The notes: generated by a model from the sequence alone, not told the origin. Counted from the stretch's first letter, positions 1 through 9,849 are shown. The stretch: 64,000 nt of DNA from Demequina flava (GCF_000975035.1 NZ_BBRA01000001.1:496001-560000), one strand, 5' to 3'. Translations and numbers: made by a program.

Positions 1-903
1 CTCCGCGAGTTCCGTCTGGCCGTTGCCCTGCACACCTGCAATCGCGAGGATCTCGCCGGCGCGGACCTCGACGGACACGTCATCGAGCAGGGTGATCGAC
101 GTGGCCGAGTCGACAACCGACAGGTTGTTGATCTCGAGTACTGGGTCGCCGGGCTTGGCCTGTTCCTTATCGACCGTCATCGAGACGTCGCGGCCCACCA
201 TGAGGGACGCGAGATGCTCTTGTGAGTCGGTGGGCTCGGCCGTGCCGACCACCTTTCCTCGCCGGATGACCGTGATGGTGTCGGCGATCGCTTGAACCTC
301 ACGGAGTTTGTGCGTGATCAATACGACGGCGGTGCCGGAGTCACGCAACTGGCCCACGATCTCAAGCAGTTCATCGGTCTCCTGGGGCGTGAGCACAGCG
401 GTGGGCTCATCCAGGATCAAAACCTTGGCGTCTCGCGAGAGCGCCTTGATGATTTCGACGCGCTGCTGCGCGCCCACGGACAGATCCTCGACGACGGCGT
501 CGGGGTCAACGTGGAAATTGAAGCGCTCGGAGATCTCGTTCACCTTGGAACGCGCCGCTGCGAGGTCCAGTAGCTTGGCCGGCCCCGTCACCTGCTCGTG
601 TCCCAGCATGACGTTCTCTGCCACCGTGAAAGGCGGCACCAGCATGAAGTGTTGGTGCACCATGCCGATTCCAGCGGCCATGGCCTCGCCGGGGCCGGAG
701 AAGACGACGGGATCGTCGTCCAGGAGAATCTGGCCACCGTCTGCGTCGTACAGTCCAAACAACACATTCATCAGTGTCGACTTGCCTGCGCCGTTTTCAC
801 CCAACAGGGCGTGAACGGTTCCGGACTCAACGGTGATGCTGATGGCGTCGTTCGCGGTGAAGTCACCGAACTTCTTGGTGATCTCGCGTAGTTCGAGTTT
901 CAC
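1..903 (-). CDS. BMP-family nucleoside ABC transporter, ATP-binding protein (3' part cut by window edge)
   Basis: Energises uptake of a nucleoside or similar solute; acts at the inner face of the membrane. The reverse strand reads through without a stop from a GTG at 903 to base 1 (301 codons visible). Walker A GENGAGKST is at about residues 35-43, the Q-loop region follows (MVHQHFML), then the signature SVGAQQR and Walker B LILDEPTAVL. A second ABC half starts near residue 245 (VLEINNLSV), so this is the tandem two-domain ATPase typical of BMP/ribose-type importers. AGAAGGAG lies just upstream of the GTG. It follows the BMP lipoprotein gene on the same strand, separated by a strong hairpin. 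The permease genes should lie left of the window. An open frame on the plus strand here is a shadow. Confidence 0.93.
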   Translation of the reverse strand, partial: MKLELREITKKFGDFTANDAISITVESGTVHALLGENGAGKSTLMNVLFGLYDADGGQILLDDDPVVFSGPGEAMAAGIGMVHQHFMLVPPFTVAENVMLGHEQVTGPAKLLDLAAARSKVNEISERFNFHVDPDAVVEDLSVGAQQRVEIIKALSRDAKVLILDEPTAVLTPQETDELLEIVGQLRDSGTAVVLITHKLREVQAIADTITVIRRGKVVGTAEPTDSQEHLASLMVGRDVSMTVDKEQAKPGDPVLEINNLSVVDSATSITLLDDVSVEVRAGEILAIAGVQGNGQTELAE

Positions 904-953
904 GCTGTTCTCCTTCTAGGACCTGCGCCGATGCGGGCCCCTCAAGTCAAGCA

Positions 954-989
954 CGAGGGGCGCGCCGCGTCTACGCGGCACGCCCCTCG
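954..989 (-). terminator. Intercistronic hairpin between binding-protein gene and ABC ATPase gene
   Basis: Arms CGAGGGGCG (954-962) and CGCCCCTCG (981-989) pair perfectly, with a further CCGCG/CGCGG inner stem around a TCTA loop. There is no T-run on the minus strand, and the next gene continues in the same direction 51 bases on. It probably attenuates or stabilises the transcript so that the binding protein is made in excess. Confidence 0.75.
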
Positions 990-1023
990 CGTCTAGTGAG
1001 CTGTCTGCTCGACTTCCCGTGAA

Positions 1024-2097
1024 TTAACCGGCGGTCGACGGCTCGATCTCGCCAGCGATGATGCCCTCACGGAGGCCATCAAGTGCACTCACGACGTCCT
1101 CGGGGACAACGCCCTCGGGGAAGTCAGCAATGCCGACGCCCTCGTTCTCCAGCGTGCCCACGTAGGGCTCGTTGGTGAAGCCTTCGCCAGCGGCCTGCTC
1201 GATCGTGTCGAACACAGCGTTGGAGATGTTCTTCAGCACGGAGGTCAGAACGATGTCTGCGTACTCAGGAGCGGACTCGGTCCAGTCGGAGTCCACACCC
1301 ACGAGCCATGCGTCGCCGGCCGACTGCACGGCCGATGCGGCACCCAGGCCCACGGGGCCAGCAACGGGCATCACGACGTCTGCACCCTGGTCCAGGAAGC
1401 CCTGAGCGGTGTTCTGGCCCTTGGTCTGGTCGTCGAAGTCACCGGTGAACGAACCGTCGGTGCCGTCCCAACCGAGGACCGAGACGTCGCCGCCCATGTC
1501 CTCGTTGTACTTGTTGGCGCCGGCGAGGAAGCCGTCCATGAAGATCGAAACGGTCGGAATGTTGATTCCACCGAAGGTGCCGAGCGTTCCGGTCTGCGAG
1601 GCGCCGGCCGAGGCGTAGCCCGCGAGGAATGCGGCCTCATCGGTCTCGAAGAACATGGGCTTGACGTTTTCGATGGGCTCTTCGTAGCCGAAGTCGACGA
1701 TCGCGAAGTTCACGTCGGGGTTAGCGGCGGCGGCCTCAGCGGTCGCGTCACCGAGCAGGAAGCCGACCGTGATGATCAGGTCGCAACCTGCGGCAACCTG
1801 TGCCTCCAAGTTGGGGCCGTAGTCCGACTCGGCGGTCGACTCTGCCTCAGCGACCTCGACGCCAAGCTCGGCGCCAGCGCGCTCGATGCCGTTGTATGCC
1901 GACTCGTTGAACGAGGCGTCATCGAAGCCACCTGCGTCAGAAACCATGCAGGCCTTGAAGTCGATCGACTCCGCGGCTTCCATCGTCGAGTCGTCGCTGG
2001 CCTCTGCGGAGGTCTCTTCCTCCGGGGCCGAGCCACACGCTGCCAAGACAAGGGCGGATGCTGCCGCCACTGCACCAATGCGAATCGAATTGCGCAT
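1024..2097 (-). CDS. BMP family lipoprotein, ABC transporter substrate-binding protein
   Basis: Extracytoplasmic receptor of the importer encoded downstream, 357 aa. The N-terminus has a type II signal peptide with lipobox LAAC (Cys at about residue 21), followed by an acidic Ser/Glu-rich linker (22-46). The body matches the BMP (PF02608) layout: ACMVSDAGGFDDASFNESAYNG, the middle segment DLIITVGFLLGDA, and VVMPVAGPVGLGA plus VGVDSDW for the second lobe. BMP proteins usually bind purine nucleosides. A GGAAG-type ribosome site lies about 6 bases before the ATG. The following hairpin and ATPase gene indicate one operon. Confidence 0.95.
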   Translation of the reverse strand: MRNSIRIGAVAAASALVLAACGSAPEEETSAEASDDSTMEAAESIDFKACMVSDAGGFDDASFNESAYNGIERAGAELGVEVAEAESTAESDYGPNLEAQVAAGCDLIITVGFLLGDATAEAAAANPDVNFAIVDFGYEEPIENVKPMFFETDEAAFLAGYASAGASQTGTLGTFGGINIPTVSIFMDGFLAGANKYNEDMGGDVSVLGWDGTDGSFTGDFDDQTKGQNTAQGFLDQGADVVMPVAGPVGLGAASAVQSAGDAWLVGVDSDWTESAPEYADIVLTSVLKNISNAVFDTIEQAAGEGFTNEPYVGTLENEGVGIADFPEGVVPEDVVSALDGLREGIIAGEIEPSTAG

Positions 2098-2250
2098 CTG
2101 TTGCTTCCTTACTTTCGAATGACCTGTTGGGTACGCCAGGCTGTTGCGTTAGTCACAATGCTACGCAGATAGCGTTTCGCGTTCGCGCCGGAAGTGTTGC
2201 TTACAGGCTACGGTTCGGTATCAATCGTTACCGCCCCGTCACCTGGGCAC

Positions 2251-3336
2251 TTACTCAAATCGGACATCCTTCACGCGTTGAGCGACATCGCGCCGGGTCA
2301 CGAGGATGGCCTCATCGGTCTCCACGACCACGGCGTCGTCGATCCCCACGATCGCCACGGGCTTGGTCCCACCCATGACCACCGGTCCACGTGCGTCAAC
2401 TGTCGCCACCGCCTGCTCACGGCCTACCGAATAGACGCCCGCAGCATCGGCCCTCAACAATTCCGCCAATGAATCGAAGTCGCCGACGTCATGCCAGCGG
2501 AAGCTGCCCGGCACCATCGCTACCCCGCCCTCGGCGGCCACCGGTTCCGCGATCGCGTGGTCGATCGCGATCTTGGTCAGCGTGGGCCAGACGCGCTCCA
2601 CGACTGCATCGCGCTGCTCGGTGTCCCACGCGGCCGCGATCTCGCGCACACCACTTTCCAGCGTGGGCTGCAGACGCGCGAGGTGGGCGAGCAGCACCGA
2701 TGTCGACACCACGAACATGCCGGCGTTCCACGTGTGACCGCCAGCGGCAAGCATCTGCGCTGCGCTCTCCTCATCCGGCTTCTCGGTGAAGGCCTCGACA
2801 GCAAACGCGCCAGGCGCATCCGCGAGCGCCTCCCCCGCGCGGATGTATCCGAACGCGCTCGAGGGTCCGGTCGGCTCAATTCCGATGGTGACAACCTTGC
2901 CGGTGCGCGCCGCGCCGATCGCGGTGCGGACTGCATCGCGGAAGACATCCCCATCCGGGATCACGTGGTCTGCGGCGAACGAACCCATGACGCGTTCGCC
3001 GTGACGTTGCTCAATCACGGCGGCGGCGAGCGCGATTGCGGCCATCGAGTCGCGTGGGCTGGGTTCGGTGAGGAGGGCCGATGCGTCGGTTGCGGGCAGT
3101 TGCTCGGCGACAGCGGGCGCGTGGCGCACCCCCGTGACGATGAGCGTGTGCGCGGAGAGGGGGCCCAGGCGTTCAACCGTGTCCTGAATGAGCGTCGACC
3201 CCGTGCCGAGCAAGTCGATCAGGAACTTGGGGCGGTGAGGCTGCGACAGCGGCCACAGCCGCGAACCGACCCCTCCGGCAGGCACCACCGACACAAAGTC
3301 GTCCACGAGGTTCACACTGCTGTCATCTGTCGTCAT
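2251..3336 (-). CDS. manC: Mannose-1-phosphate guanylyltransferase
   Basis: Makes GDP-mannose from mannose-1-phosphate and GTP for glycan and glycolipid synthesis in the cytoplasm. 361 aa, a normal length for the GMP-only actinobacterial enzyme. The nucleotidyltransferase signature VVPAGGVGSRLWPLSQPHRPK is near residues 17-37. FAADHVI, FTEKP and TWNAGMFV follow as in the family, and the C-terminus carries the DAVVVETDEAILV strand. It lacks the phosphomannose isomerase domain of bifunctional enzymes. It is divergent from sdhC with 52 bp between starts, an arrangement common in related actinobacteria. About 150 bp of non-coding sequence separates its stop from the binding-protein gene; I see only promoter-like sequence there. 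Confidence 0.93.
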   Translation of the reverse strand: MTTDDSSVNLVDDFVSVVPAGGVGSRLWPLSQPHRPKFLIDLLGTGSTLIQDTVERLGPLSAHTLIVTGVRHAPAVAEQLPATDASALLTEPSPRDSMAAIALAAAVIEQRHGERVMGSFAADHVIPDGDVFRDAVRTAIGAARTGKVVTIGIEPTGPSSAFGYIRAGEALADAPGAFAVEAFTEKPDEESAAQMLAAGGHTWNAGMFVVSTSVLLAHLARLQPTLESGVREIAAAWDTEQRDAVVERVWPTLTKIAIDHAIAEPVAAEGGVAMVPGSFRWHDVGDFDSLAELLRADAAGVYSVGREQAVATVDARGPVVMGGTKPVAIVGIDDAVVVETDEAILVTRRDVAQRVKDVRFE

Positions 3337-3388
3337 GCGACCACATTAGGATGGACGGCGAGTCAACCCGGAATTCGAAGGAGAGTCC

Positions 3389-3763
3389 GTGTCGCCAGCG
3401 CCCACGCTCTACCGAGGAGCTGAGGGGATGTGGATGTGGGTCGTGCACCGCACGACCGGTGTCGCCATCTTCTTCTTCCTCTTGGTTCACGTTCTTGACA
3501 CCGCCCTCGTGCGCGTGTCGCCTGAGGCCTATAACGAGGTCATCGGGCACTACAAGACACCCATTTACGCCATCATCGAGGCCGGCCTTGTCGCCGCCAT
3601 CTCGCTGCACGCCCTGAACGGCCTGCGCGTGATCGCCGTCGACAAATGGACCTGGGCGCTACGCCGCCAGAAGGTGCTGGTGTGGGTCGTGTGGATTGGA
3701 TTCGCGATCGTCATGATCGGCTTCCTGCCCCGCCACCTCATGCACGCGTTCGGAGGTGCGTAA
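3389..3763 (+). CDS. sdhC: Succinate dehydrogenase, cytochrome b556 subunit
   Basis: Membrane anchor of complex II; binds haem b and quinone. 124 aa with a GTG start preceded by GAAGGAGAG. Three hydrophobic helices are visible (about 22-42, 57-80, 94-114). The haem-ligand motif SLHALNG lies in helix 2, and HRTTGVAIFFFLLVHVLDTA is the family signature in helix 1. Its stop TAA overlaps the ATG of sdhD by one base, so the two are translationally coupled. First gene of sdhCDAB. Confidence 0.95.
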   Translation: MSPAPTLYRGAEGMWMWVVHRTTGVAIFFFLLVHVLDTALVRVSPEAYNEVIGHYKTPIYAIIEAGLVAAISLHALNGLRVIAVDKWTWALRRQKVLVWVVWIGFAIVMIGFLPRHLMHAFGGA

Positions 3764-4212
3764 TGAGTAACGCACCCGATCTCAAGGCCCCCAAGAAGGC
3801 CATCAGCCACTCCACGCTTGGACGTGCGCGCCGCTGGAGCTGGATGTTCCAGCGCATCTCTGGCGTCATCCTGATCCTGCTGATCGCCATCCACTTGACC
3901 ATGAACCTCGTCATGGGCGACGGCATCAACCAGATCGACTTCGCCTTCGTGGCTGGCAAGCTCGCCAACCCGTTCTGGCAGTGGTTCGACTTCCTCATGT
4001 TGGTCCTGGCGATGCTGCACGGCGCCAACGGCATGCGCATGATCATCGACGACTATGCACGCAAGCCCTGGATGCACGCCACGCTCCAGTGGGCGCTGCG
4101 CATCGCGACCGTCGTCATCATCGTGCTGGGAACGCTGGTGCTGTTCACCTTCGACCCCTGCCCAGCGGGTTCTGACCCGTCCCTGCTCCCAAGTTTCTGT
4201 GAGGACATCTAA
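3763..4212 (+). CDS. sdhD: Succinate dehydrogenase, hydrophobic membrane anchor subunit
   Basis: Second anchor subunit of complex II, 149 aa. A longer in-frame opening runs upstream to 3646, but ATG 3763 is preferred: GGAGG sits 9 bases upstream inside sdhC and the start overlaps the sdhC stop (TAATG). The product has a short basic N-terminus, then helices at about 34-52, 75-98 and 113-130. Motif MLHGANGMRMIIDDY in helix 2 carries the expected haem histidine. sdhA begins directly after its stop codon. Confidence 0.94.
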   Translation: MSNAPDLKAPKKAISHSTLGRARRWSWMFQRISGVILILLIAIHLTMNLVMGDGINQIDFAFVAGKLANPFWQWFDFLMLVLAMLHGANGMRMIIDDYARKPWMHATLQWALRIATVVIIVLGTLVLFTFDPCPAGSDPSLLPSFCEDI

Positions 4213-5988
4213 ATGGCCACCGAGCACGAGTTCGACGTCGTCATCGTGGGCGCCGGCGGAGCCGGAATGCGCGCGGCGCTGGAAAGCTCCCAGCGCGCCA
4301 AGACCGCCGTCATCACCAAGCTGTACCCCACTCGCTCGCACACCGGTGCCGCGCAGGGCGGCATGGCCGCAGCGCTCAGCAACGTCGAGGACGACAACGC
4401 CGAGTGGCACACCTTCGACACCGTCAAGGGCGGCGACTACCTCGTCGACCAGGACGCAGCGGAGATCCTGTGCAAGGAAGCTGTGGACGCGGTCCTGGAC
4501 CTCGAGAAGATGGGCCTGCCGTTCAACCGCACGCCCGAGGGCAAGGTCGACCAGCGTCGCTTTGGCGGGCACACCCGCAATCACGGTGAGGCTGCCGTGC
4601 GTCGCGCCTGCTACGCCGCAGACCGCACCGGCCACATGATTCTGCAGACCCTGTACCAACAGTGCATCAAGCAGGAAGTGGAGTTCTTCAACGAGTTCTA
4701 CGTCCTGGACCTGATCCTCGATGGCGACCCGCAGGCCGCTGGCGAGGACGGCGAGGTCGCCGCTGCCGGTGTTGTCGCGTATTCGCTGGCCACCGGCGAG
4801 GTGCACACCTTCCGCGCCAAGTCCGTGATCTTCGCGACCGGCGGTGCGGGCAAGGTCTTCAAGACCACCTCGAACGCCCACACCCTGACCGGCGACGGCA
4901 TGGGCATCGCGCTCCGTGCGGGCCTGCCGCTGGAGGACATGGAGTTCTTCCAGTTCCACCCCACAGGCCTTGCTGGCCTGGGCATCCTGCTGTCTGAGGC
5001 TGCTCGTGGTGAGGGTGGAATCCTGCGCAACTCCGAGGGTGAGCGCTTCATGGAGCGCTACGCCCCCACCATCAAGGACCTCGCGCCTCGCGACATGGTG
5101 GCGCGCGCGATGGCGAACGAGGTGCGCGAAGGCCGCGGATGCGGCCCCAACAAGGACTACGTCCTGCTGGACCTCACCCACCTTGAGCCCAAGCACATCG
5201 ACGAGAAGCTCCCGGACATCACGGAGTTCGCCCGCACCTACCTCGGTGTGGAGCCCTACACCGAGCCCGTCCCGGTCTTCCCCACCGCGCACTACGCGAT
5301 GGGCGGTATCCCGACCAACGTGCAGGGCGAGGTGCTGCGCGACAACACCCACGTCGTGAAGGGCCTGTACGCCGCCGGCGAGTGCGCCTGTGTGTCCGTG
5401 CACGGCGCCAACCGCCTGGGCACCAACTCGCTGCTCGACATCAACGTATTTGGGCGCCGCGCGGGCATCGCCGCCGCGGAGTATGCCAACGCGACGGAGA
5501 CCACTCCAGAGCTTCCGGCCGATGCTTCGGCTGGGGTTGAGCAGTCCGTCGCCCGGTTGCGCGACACCGTGGGTGGTTCCGGAACCGAGCGTGTGGCACA
5601 GATCCGCAAGGAGCTGCAGGAGACCATGGACCGCAACGTCCAGGTGTTCCGCACCGCTGAGTCGCTCGCCGAGGCGCGTGACCTGGTGATCGAGCTCCAG
5701 AAGCGCTACGAGAACATCGCGATCCACGACCGCGGCACGCGCTTCAACACCGACCTCCTCGAGGCGATCGAGCTGGGCTTCCTGCTCGAGTTGTCAGAGG
5801 TGGTCATCGCTGGTGCCGACGGACGCAAGGAGTCGCGCGGTGGTCACTACCGTGAGGACTTCCCCACCCGTGACGATGAGAACTACATGCAGCACACCAT
5901 GGCGTACAAGCGTGCCGATGGGACTGTCGACCTGTCCTGGAAGCCGGTCGTCATCACCAAGTACCAGCCCATGGAACGCAAGTACTAG
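4213..5988 (+). CDS. sdhA: Succinate dehydrogenase flavoprotein subunit
   Basis: Catalytic subunit oxidising succinate to fumarate, 591 aa, bound to the inner face of the membrane through SdhB/C/D. FAD-binding motif [14 protein letters not shown] at about 9-22. The covalent-FAD histidine is in [17 protein letters not shown] (His43). Active-site segments [25 protein letters not shown] and HYAMGGI are all present, as is the fumarate reductase C-terminal domain ending in the conserved KYQPMERKY. No defects seen. It starts at the base after the sdhD stop. Confidence 0.98.
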   Translation: MATEHEFDVVIVGAGGAGMRAALESSQRAKTAVITKLYPTRSHTGAAQGGMAAALSNVEDDNAEWHTFDTVKGGDYLVDQDAAEILCKEAVDAVLDLEKMGLPFNRTPEGKVDQRRFGGHTRNHGEAAVRRACYAADRTGHMILQTLYQQCIKQEVEFFNEFYVLDLILDGDPQAAGEDGEVAAAGVVAYSLATGEVHTFRAKSVIFATGGAGKVFKTTSNAHTLTGDGMGIALRAGLPLEDMEFFQFHPTGLAGLGILLSEAARGEGGILRNSEGERFMERYAPTIKDLAPRDMVARAMANEVREGRGCGPNKDYVLLDLTHLEPKHIDEKLPDITEFARTYLGVEPYTEPVPVFPTAHYAMGGIPTNVQGEVLRDNTHVVKGLYAAGECACVSVHGANRLGTNSLLDINVFGRRAGIAAAEYANATETTPELPADASAGVEQSVARLRDTVGGSGTERVAQIRKELQETMDRNVQVFRTAESLAEARDLVIELQKRYENIAIHDRGTRFNTDLLEAIELGFLLELSEVVIAGADGRKESRGGHYREDFPTRDDENYMQHTMAYKRADGTVDLSWKPVVITKYQPMERKY

Positions 5989-6000
5989 GAGGGACGCGAG

Positions 6001-6768
6001 ATGACTGCCACTGCTGAGAAGTCCGCCGAGGCCGGTGCTATCCCGTCGATGACGGTGACGCTGAAGATCCTGCGTTTTGACCCCGACGGCCTTGACGGCC
6101 GCGAGCCGGGCACGGAGTACTGGGAAGAGTTCCAGGTCGAGGCACACGCCACCGACCGCGTGCTCGACGCCCTGCACAAGATCAAGTGGGAGCAGGACGG
6201 CTCGCTGGCCTTCCGCCGCTCTTGCGCGCACGGTGTGTGCGGCTCCGACGCCATGCGCATCAACGCCCGCAACCGCCTAGCTTGCAAGACCCTGCTCAAA
6301 GACCTCAACCCGGCCAAGCCCATCATGGTTGAGCCCATCAAGGGTCTGCCCGTGGAGAAGGACCTGATCGTCGACATGGAGCCGTTCTTCGCCTCCTACC
6401 GCGAGATCATGCCGTTCCTCATGACCACCGGCACCGCTCCCGAGCGCGAGCGCCTGCAGTCCCCCGAGGACCGTGCACGCTTCGACGACACCACGAAGTG
6501 CATCATGTGTGCCGCGTGCACCACGAGCTGCCCCGTGTTCTGGACCGACGGCCAGTACTTTGGCCCGCAGGCAATCGTGGGTGCCCACCGCTTCATCTTC
6601 GACTCTCGTGATGAGGGTGAGTGGGACCGCCTTGAGATCCTCAACGACAAGGCCGGCGTGTGGAAGTGCCGCACGGCCTTCAACTGCACCGAGGCCTGCC
6701 CCCGTGGCATCGAGGTCACCAAGGCCATCTCTGAGGTCAAGCACGCGCTGAATACCGGCGAGATCTAA
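6001..6768 (+). CDS. sdhB: Succinate dehydrogenase iron-sulfur subunit
   Basis: Electron-transfer subunit of complex II, 255 aa. The N-terminal plant-type ferredoxin domain carries CAHGVCGSD (Cys75, Cys80, with Asp in place of one Cys as in many SdhB) and Cys95. The C-terminal domain carries CIMCAACTTSCPVF and CRTAFNCTEACPRG for the [4Fe-4S] and [3Fe-4S] clusters. AGGAGGGA precedes the ATG. Last gene of the operon, followed by a strong terminator. Confidence 0.98.
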   Translation: MTATAEKSAEAGAIPSMTVTLKILRFDPDGLDGREPGTEYWEEFQVEAHATDRVLDALHKIKWEQDGSLAFRRSCAHGVCGSDAMRINARNRLACKTLLKDLNPAKPIMVEPIKGLPVEKDLIVDMEPFFASYREIMPFLMTTGTAPERERLQSPEDRARFDDTTKCIMCAACTTSCPVFWTDGQYFGPQAIVGAHRFIFDSRDEGEWDRLEILNDKAGVWKCRTAFNCTEACPRGIEVTKAISEVKHALNTGEI

Positions 6769-6789
6769 GTCTTCGCGCTAGCAAAGCAT

Positions 6790-6827
6790 CGGGCCCCGGC
6801 TGAGGATCACTCCTCGGCCGGGGCCCG
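6790..6827. terminator. Terminator after sdhB, shared with the convergent gene
   Basis: Perfect 11-bp arms CGGGCCCCGGC (6790-6800) and GCCGGGGCCCG (6817-6827), with extra inner pairing TGAGGA/TCCTCG. It sits between convergent sdhB and the DUF4190-like gene, so it probably works in both directions. Confidence 0.85.
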
Positions 6828-6861
6828 TTGCGTTACGCGGCATTAGCGCCGCGGCATTCGA

Positions 6862-7647
6862 CTACTCGTCGGCGCAGTACCCGGTGATCGTGGGCACGCC
6901 GCGGCCGCCACAGGTCTCGGCGTACTCCTCGTACTCCGAGCCGATGGCCGACGCCCAGTACAGGTCGTCACAGGCCTGCCCGTCGCCCGCGCCGCACTGG
7001 TCGTACAGGACGTCGAGTTCGGGGTCGTCGCCGTAGTTCTGCGAGGTGGACAACTCCGTTTCCCAGTCGATCCCGGTCTCATCCAGGAACGTCACGGTGG
7101 CCACGAGGATGCTCGTGATGTACACGGCCCACGCGATGGTGGACACGGTTCCAAGCACGAGGCCCGTGACGGCCATCCAGGTGCCCTTACGCGCGCCCTG
7201 GGCGGTACGCCGCAGGCCCACTGCGCCCAGCGCGATAGCGACCACGGACAGGCCCACGATTCCGGTCACGAGCGCCGCGATCGAGAAGCCGTCAGTCTGG
7301 TTGGACGTCGATGCAGGCGCACCGTAGGAAGGCGGCGGAACCGAACCGTAGGCAGGTGCGCCATACGCGGGCTGCGGTTGACTGGGCGCCATGCCGCCGG
7401 ACTGTGCATAGGCATCCTGCGTCGGGGCCGGCGCGCCAGGTGCTCCCGGCGCGGCGTAGGCGGGCTGCTGCGCTGCCGACGGGTCGCCGTAGGTCAGGCC
7501 AGTATCAGCCTGCCCCGGTGCCGTTGCCTGAGGTGCCCACTCGGGCGTCTCCTGCGGGGTAAATGACTGCGGCGCGCTGGCCTGGCTGGGCGCGGCAGGG
7601 TCGCCCGGCTTGGGCGGCGGGCGCAGGAAAGGGTCGTTGTCGGTCAC
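6862..7647 (-). CDS. Proline-rich DUF4190-like membrane protein
   Basis: 261 aa, function unknown. Residues 1-120 are low-complexity Pro/Ala/Gln/Tyr (repeated AYGAP and PSYGAP units), probably cytosolic and disordered. Residues about 125-185 hold two transmembrane helices with the DUF4190 feel (GFSIAALVTGIVGL and GTWMAVTGLVLGTVSTIAW). The C-terminal acidic domain contains paired cysteines in CGAGDGQACDDLYWAS and CGGRG, a pattern common to actinobacterial proteins of this type. It is convergent with sdhB. Similar proteins often sit near cell-envelope genes, but nothing here fixes a role. Confidence 0.8.
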   Translation of the reverse strand: MTDNDPFLRPPPKPGDPAAPSQASAPQSFTPQETPEWAPQATAPGQADTGLTYGDPSAAQQPAYAAPGAPGAPAPTQDAYAQSGGMAPSQPQPAYGAPAYGSVPPPSYGAPASTSNQTDGFSIAALVTGIVGLSVVAIALGAVGLRRTAQGARKGTWMAVTGLVLGTVSTIAWAVYITSILVATVTFLDETGIDWETELSTSQNYGDDPELDVLYDQCGAGDGQACDDLYWASAIGSEYEEYAETCGGRGVPTITGYCADE

Positions 7648-7728
7648 GTTTTCTCCTCAGCATCAAGGTGACGCCAAGAATCTACTGGTAGTTACCGACT
7701 TTGCGCGACCCCCGCTCCGTGGAGAGCG

Positions 7729-8823
7729 CTAGTCCGAGGGCTTCTCCCGCGTTGTCGCCCGCTTGGTAGTGACGGATCCGTGAGGGCGACGCGCGGGAGA
7801 GTCAGCCTTCGCCGCAGGGATCTCACCGGTCTCTTGAGTATCGCCGAGCTTGCTCGGCGGCAAGGTACCCAGCCATGCGGCGCAGTACAGCATGATGCGC
7901 GCGATCCAGTCCACGAAGACAACTATCGTGATGACCGCAGCGATGGATCCCAGGACGGGGTTGCTTCCAACGCCACCCACGACAAAGGAAACGCCCTGTC
8001 GCAAGATTCCCATCGCGATACCGCCGAGGATCAGAATCATCCACAAAGACTTCTTGGAACCGCGGTACTTTCCGAGAATCACGATGGCGAGCGTCAGGAA
8101 GGCCATGTCGACCAAAAGCCCCACGAACAGCGCGGGGCCGCGAATGACCCACTGCGATACTGTTTCTCCTGGTATCCAGCTAGCTAAGACATCCGCGAAC
8201 TGCGATGCCAACACCTGCACAATGACCCCCACCACGACGATGAGGAAGATCGCGAACAGCGCCGCAAAGTCGCCAAGTTTTCCCGCGACCGCGGGCATCT
8301 TGCCCTTGCCCAGCATCGCGCGGGTTCCAATTCTCACGGCGGTGAGGTACCGCGCTGCAGTGTTGAACAGGATCAGGAACGAGACAAGACCCACTATGCC
8401 GGTGATGGTCTGCGGCTGAATGGCGGCGGGGTCGACGAGCCCGTTACCGCTGCCGTCATCAACGACACCCGGGATGGTGTCATCGAGGAATGTGTAGAAC
8501 GCGTCATTCCAATCCTCGTTGAAGTGCACCATGAATGTCGACAGCGTGATGCCGATCACGAGCCCCGCCGCCAAGGACGTCAGCGAGAAGTACGCCATTC
8601 CGCCCGCGAGGATGGTGGCGTTCTCTTCCGACGCGCGCTTGAGCGTCCGGCCCACATGGGTGCCGTCGAACTTCTCTTTTTGCCCCTTGGCCTCCGCGAG
8701 GGCTGCCTTGGTCTTGTCGATAGCGCCGGAATCCTCAAGCGCGGTCTTGCTCTTCTGGACGGCGATGGACTCGGTGAACGTGTCGCGCAGCGGGACGTGC
8801 TTGGGTTCAGGAGAGTCACTCAT
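7729..8823 (-). CDS. YihY/BrkB family inner-membrane protein
   Basis: 364 aa integral membrane protein of the YihY (PF03631) family. Role unknown despite the old 'ribonuclease BN' and 'virulence factor' labels. The charged N-terminus (1-60) is followed by LKRASEENATILAGGMAYFSLTSLAAGLVIG, the family's first membrane segment. Further helices lie at about 125-150, 175-200, 215-240, 248-265 and 275-300. The C-terminal tail is basic. Its ATG is 3 bases after the trpS stop, so it is co-transcribed with trpS. Confidence 0.9.
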   Translation of the reverse strand: MSDSPEPKHVPLRDTFTESIAVQKSKTALEDSGAIDKTKAALAEAKGQKEKFDGTHVGRTLKRASEENATILAGGMAYFSLTSLAAGLVIGITLSTFMVHFNEDWNDAFYTFLDDTIPGVVDDGSGNGLVDPAAIQPQTITGIVGLVSFLILFNTAARYLTAVRIGTRAMLGKGKMPAVAGKLGDFAALFAIFLIVVVGVIVQVLASQFADVLASWIPGETVSQWVIRGPALFVGLLVDMAFLTLAIVILGKYRGSKKSLWMILILGGIAMGILRQGVSFVVGGVGSNPVLGSIAAVITIVVFVDWIARIMLYCAAWLGTLPPSKLGDTQETGEIPAAKADSPARRPHGSVTTKRATTREKPSD

Positions 8824-8826
8824 GCA

Positions 8827-9849
8827 TTAACTCCGCGGTCGAGGGGCGACCAGCCCCACACGGTCATACAGGCGTGCAAGGGTCTCGCGCGCGATGGACT
8901 GCACCTTCGCTGCGCCGTCGGCCAGGACCTCGTCCAACGCGTCAGGCGATTCGATCCAGTCCATCGCCCGGTCGTGCACGGGCGTGAGGTACTCGACCAC
9001 AACATCGGCCAAGTCCACCTTGAGGTGGCCGTACATCTTGCCTTCGTACTCAGCGACGATGTCCTCGACTGCGCGGCCGGTCAGGGCCGAGTAAATCGTC
9101 AACAGGTTCGAGATTCCGGCCTTGTTCTCGCGGTCGAACGCGATCACGGTGTCGGAGTCGGTCGCGGCGCTCTTGATGTTCTTGGCGACCTTCTTGGGGT
9201 CATCCAGAATCTCGATGAGGCCCTTGGGGCTCGAGAAGGACTTCGACATCTTCTTGTCCGGCTCTTGGAGATCGTAGATCTTGGCCGTCTCCTTGACGAT
9301 GTGCGGCTCGGGGACCACGACGGCCCCTTCGCCCAAACGGGTGTTGAGGCGCTCAGCCAGGTCTCGCGACAGCTCGAGGTGCTGGCGCTGGTCCTCCCCC
9401 ACGGGCACCACATTCGTGTCATACAGCAGGATGTCCGCTGCCATCAGCACCGGGTACGTGAACAGCCCCACGTTGGTGCCGGACTCCCCCAGCGCGCCCG
9501 ACTTGTCCTTGAACTGCGTCATGCGGGCCGCTTCGCCAAACCCGGTGAAGGTGCTCAGCAACCATGCGAGCTCAGCGTGCTCGTGCACGTGCGACTGTAC
9601 GAAGACGGCGGAGCGCGATGGGTCCACGCCCGCCGCGAGGAACTGCGCGGCGGTGCGGCGTGTGCGCTCGCGGAGCACCTCGGGCTTGGGGCTCACGGTA
9701 AGAGCGTGCAGGTCGACGACGCCGTAGATTGCGTCGTGCGTGTCCTGCAGCTTGACCCACTCCACCAGCGCGCCCAGGTAGTTACCGAGCTGGAGAGAAT
9801 CTGAGGTCGGCTGCATGGCCGAAAACACGCGAGGCTTCATGCCCGCCAT
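8827..9849 (-). CDS. trpS: Tryptophan--tRNA ligase
   Basis: Charges tRNA-Trp, 340 aa from the ATG at 9849 ([13 protein letters not shown]). The reading frame is open further upstream to 9933, but that stretch has low-complexity Arg/Ser content unlike the family. Class I signatures: [13 protein letters not shown] replaces the usual HIGH-type motif, which is frequent in actinobacterial TrpRS, and [11 protein letters not shown] is the KMSKS loop. [19 protein letters not shown] is the conserved middle block. It heads a two-gene unit with the YihY gene. Confidence 0.95.
   Translation of the reverse strand: MAGMKPRVFSAMQPTSDSLQLGNYLGALVEWVKLQDTHDAIYGVVDLHALTVSPKPEVLRERTRRTAAQFLAAGVDPSRSAVFVQSHVHEHAELAWLLSTFTGFGEAARMTQFKDKSGALGESGTNVGLFTYPVLMAADILLYDTNVVPVGEDQRQHLELSRDLAERLNTRLGEGAVVVPEPHIVKETAKIYDLQEPDKKMSKSFSSPKGLIEILDDPKKVAKNIKSAATDSDTVIAFDRENKAGISNLLTIYSALTGRAVEDIVAEYEGKMYGHLKVDLADVVVEYLTPVHDRAMDWIESPDALDEVLADGAAKVQSIARETLARLYDRVGLVAPRPRS

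Noticed and set aside
3565-5727. Long minus-strand open frame of 720 codons over sdhC/D/A
   Set aside because: It is the antisense of strongly conserved sdh genes, has low-complexity His/Val/Gly/Leu-rich content, and its existence is explained by GC-rich third positions.
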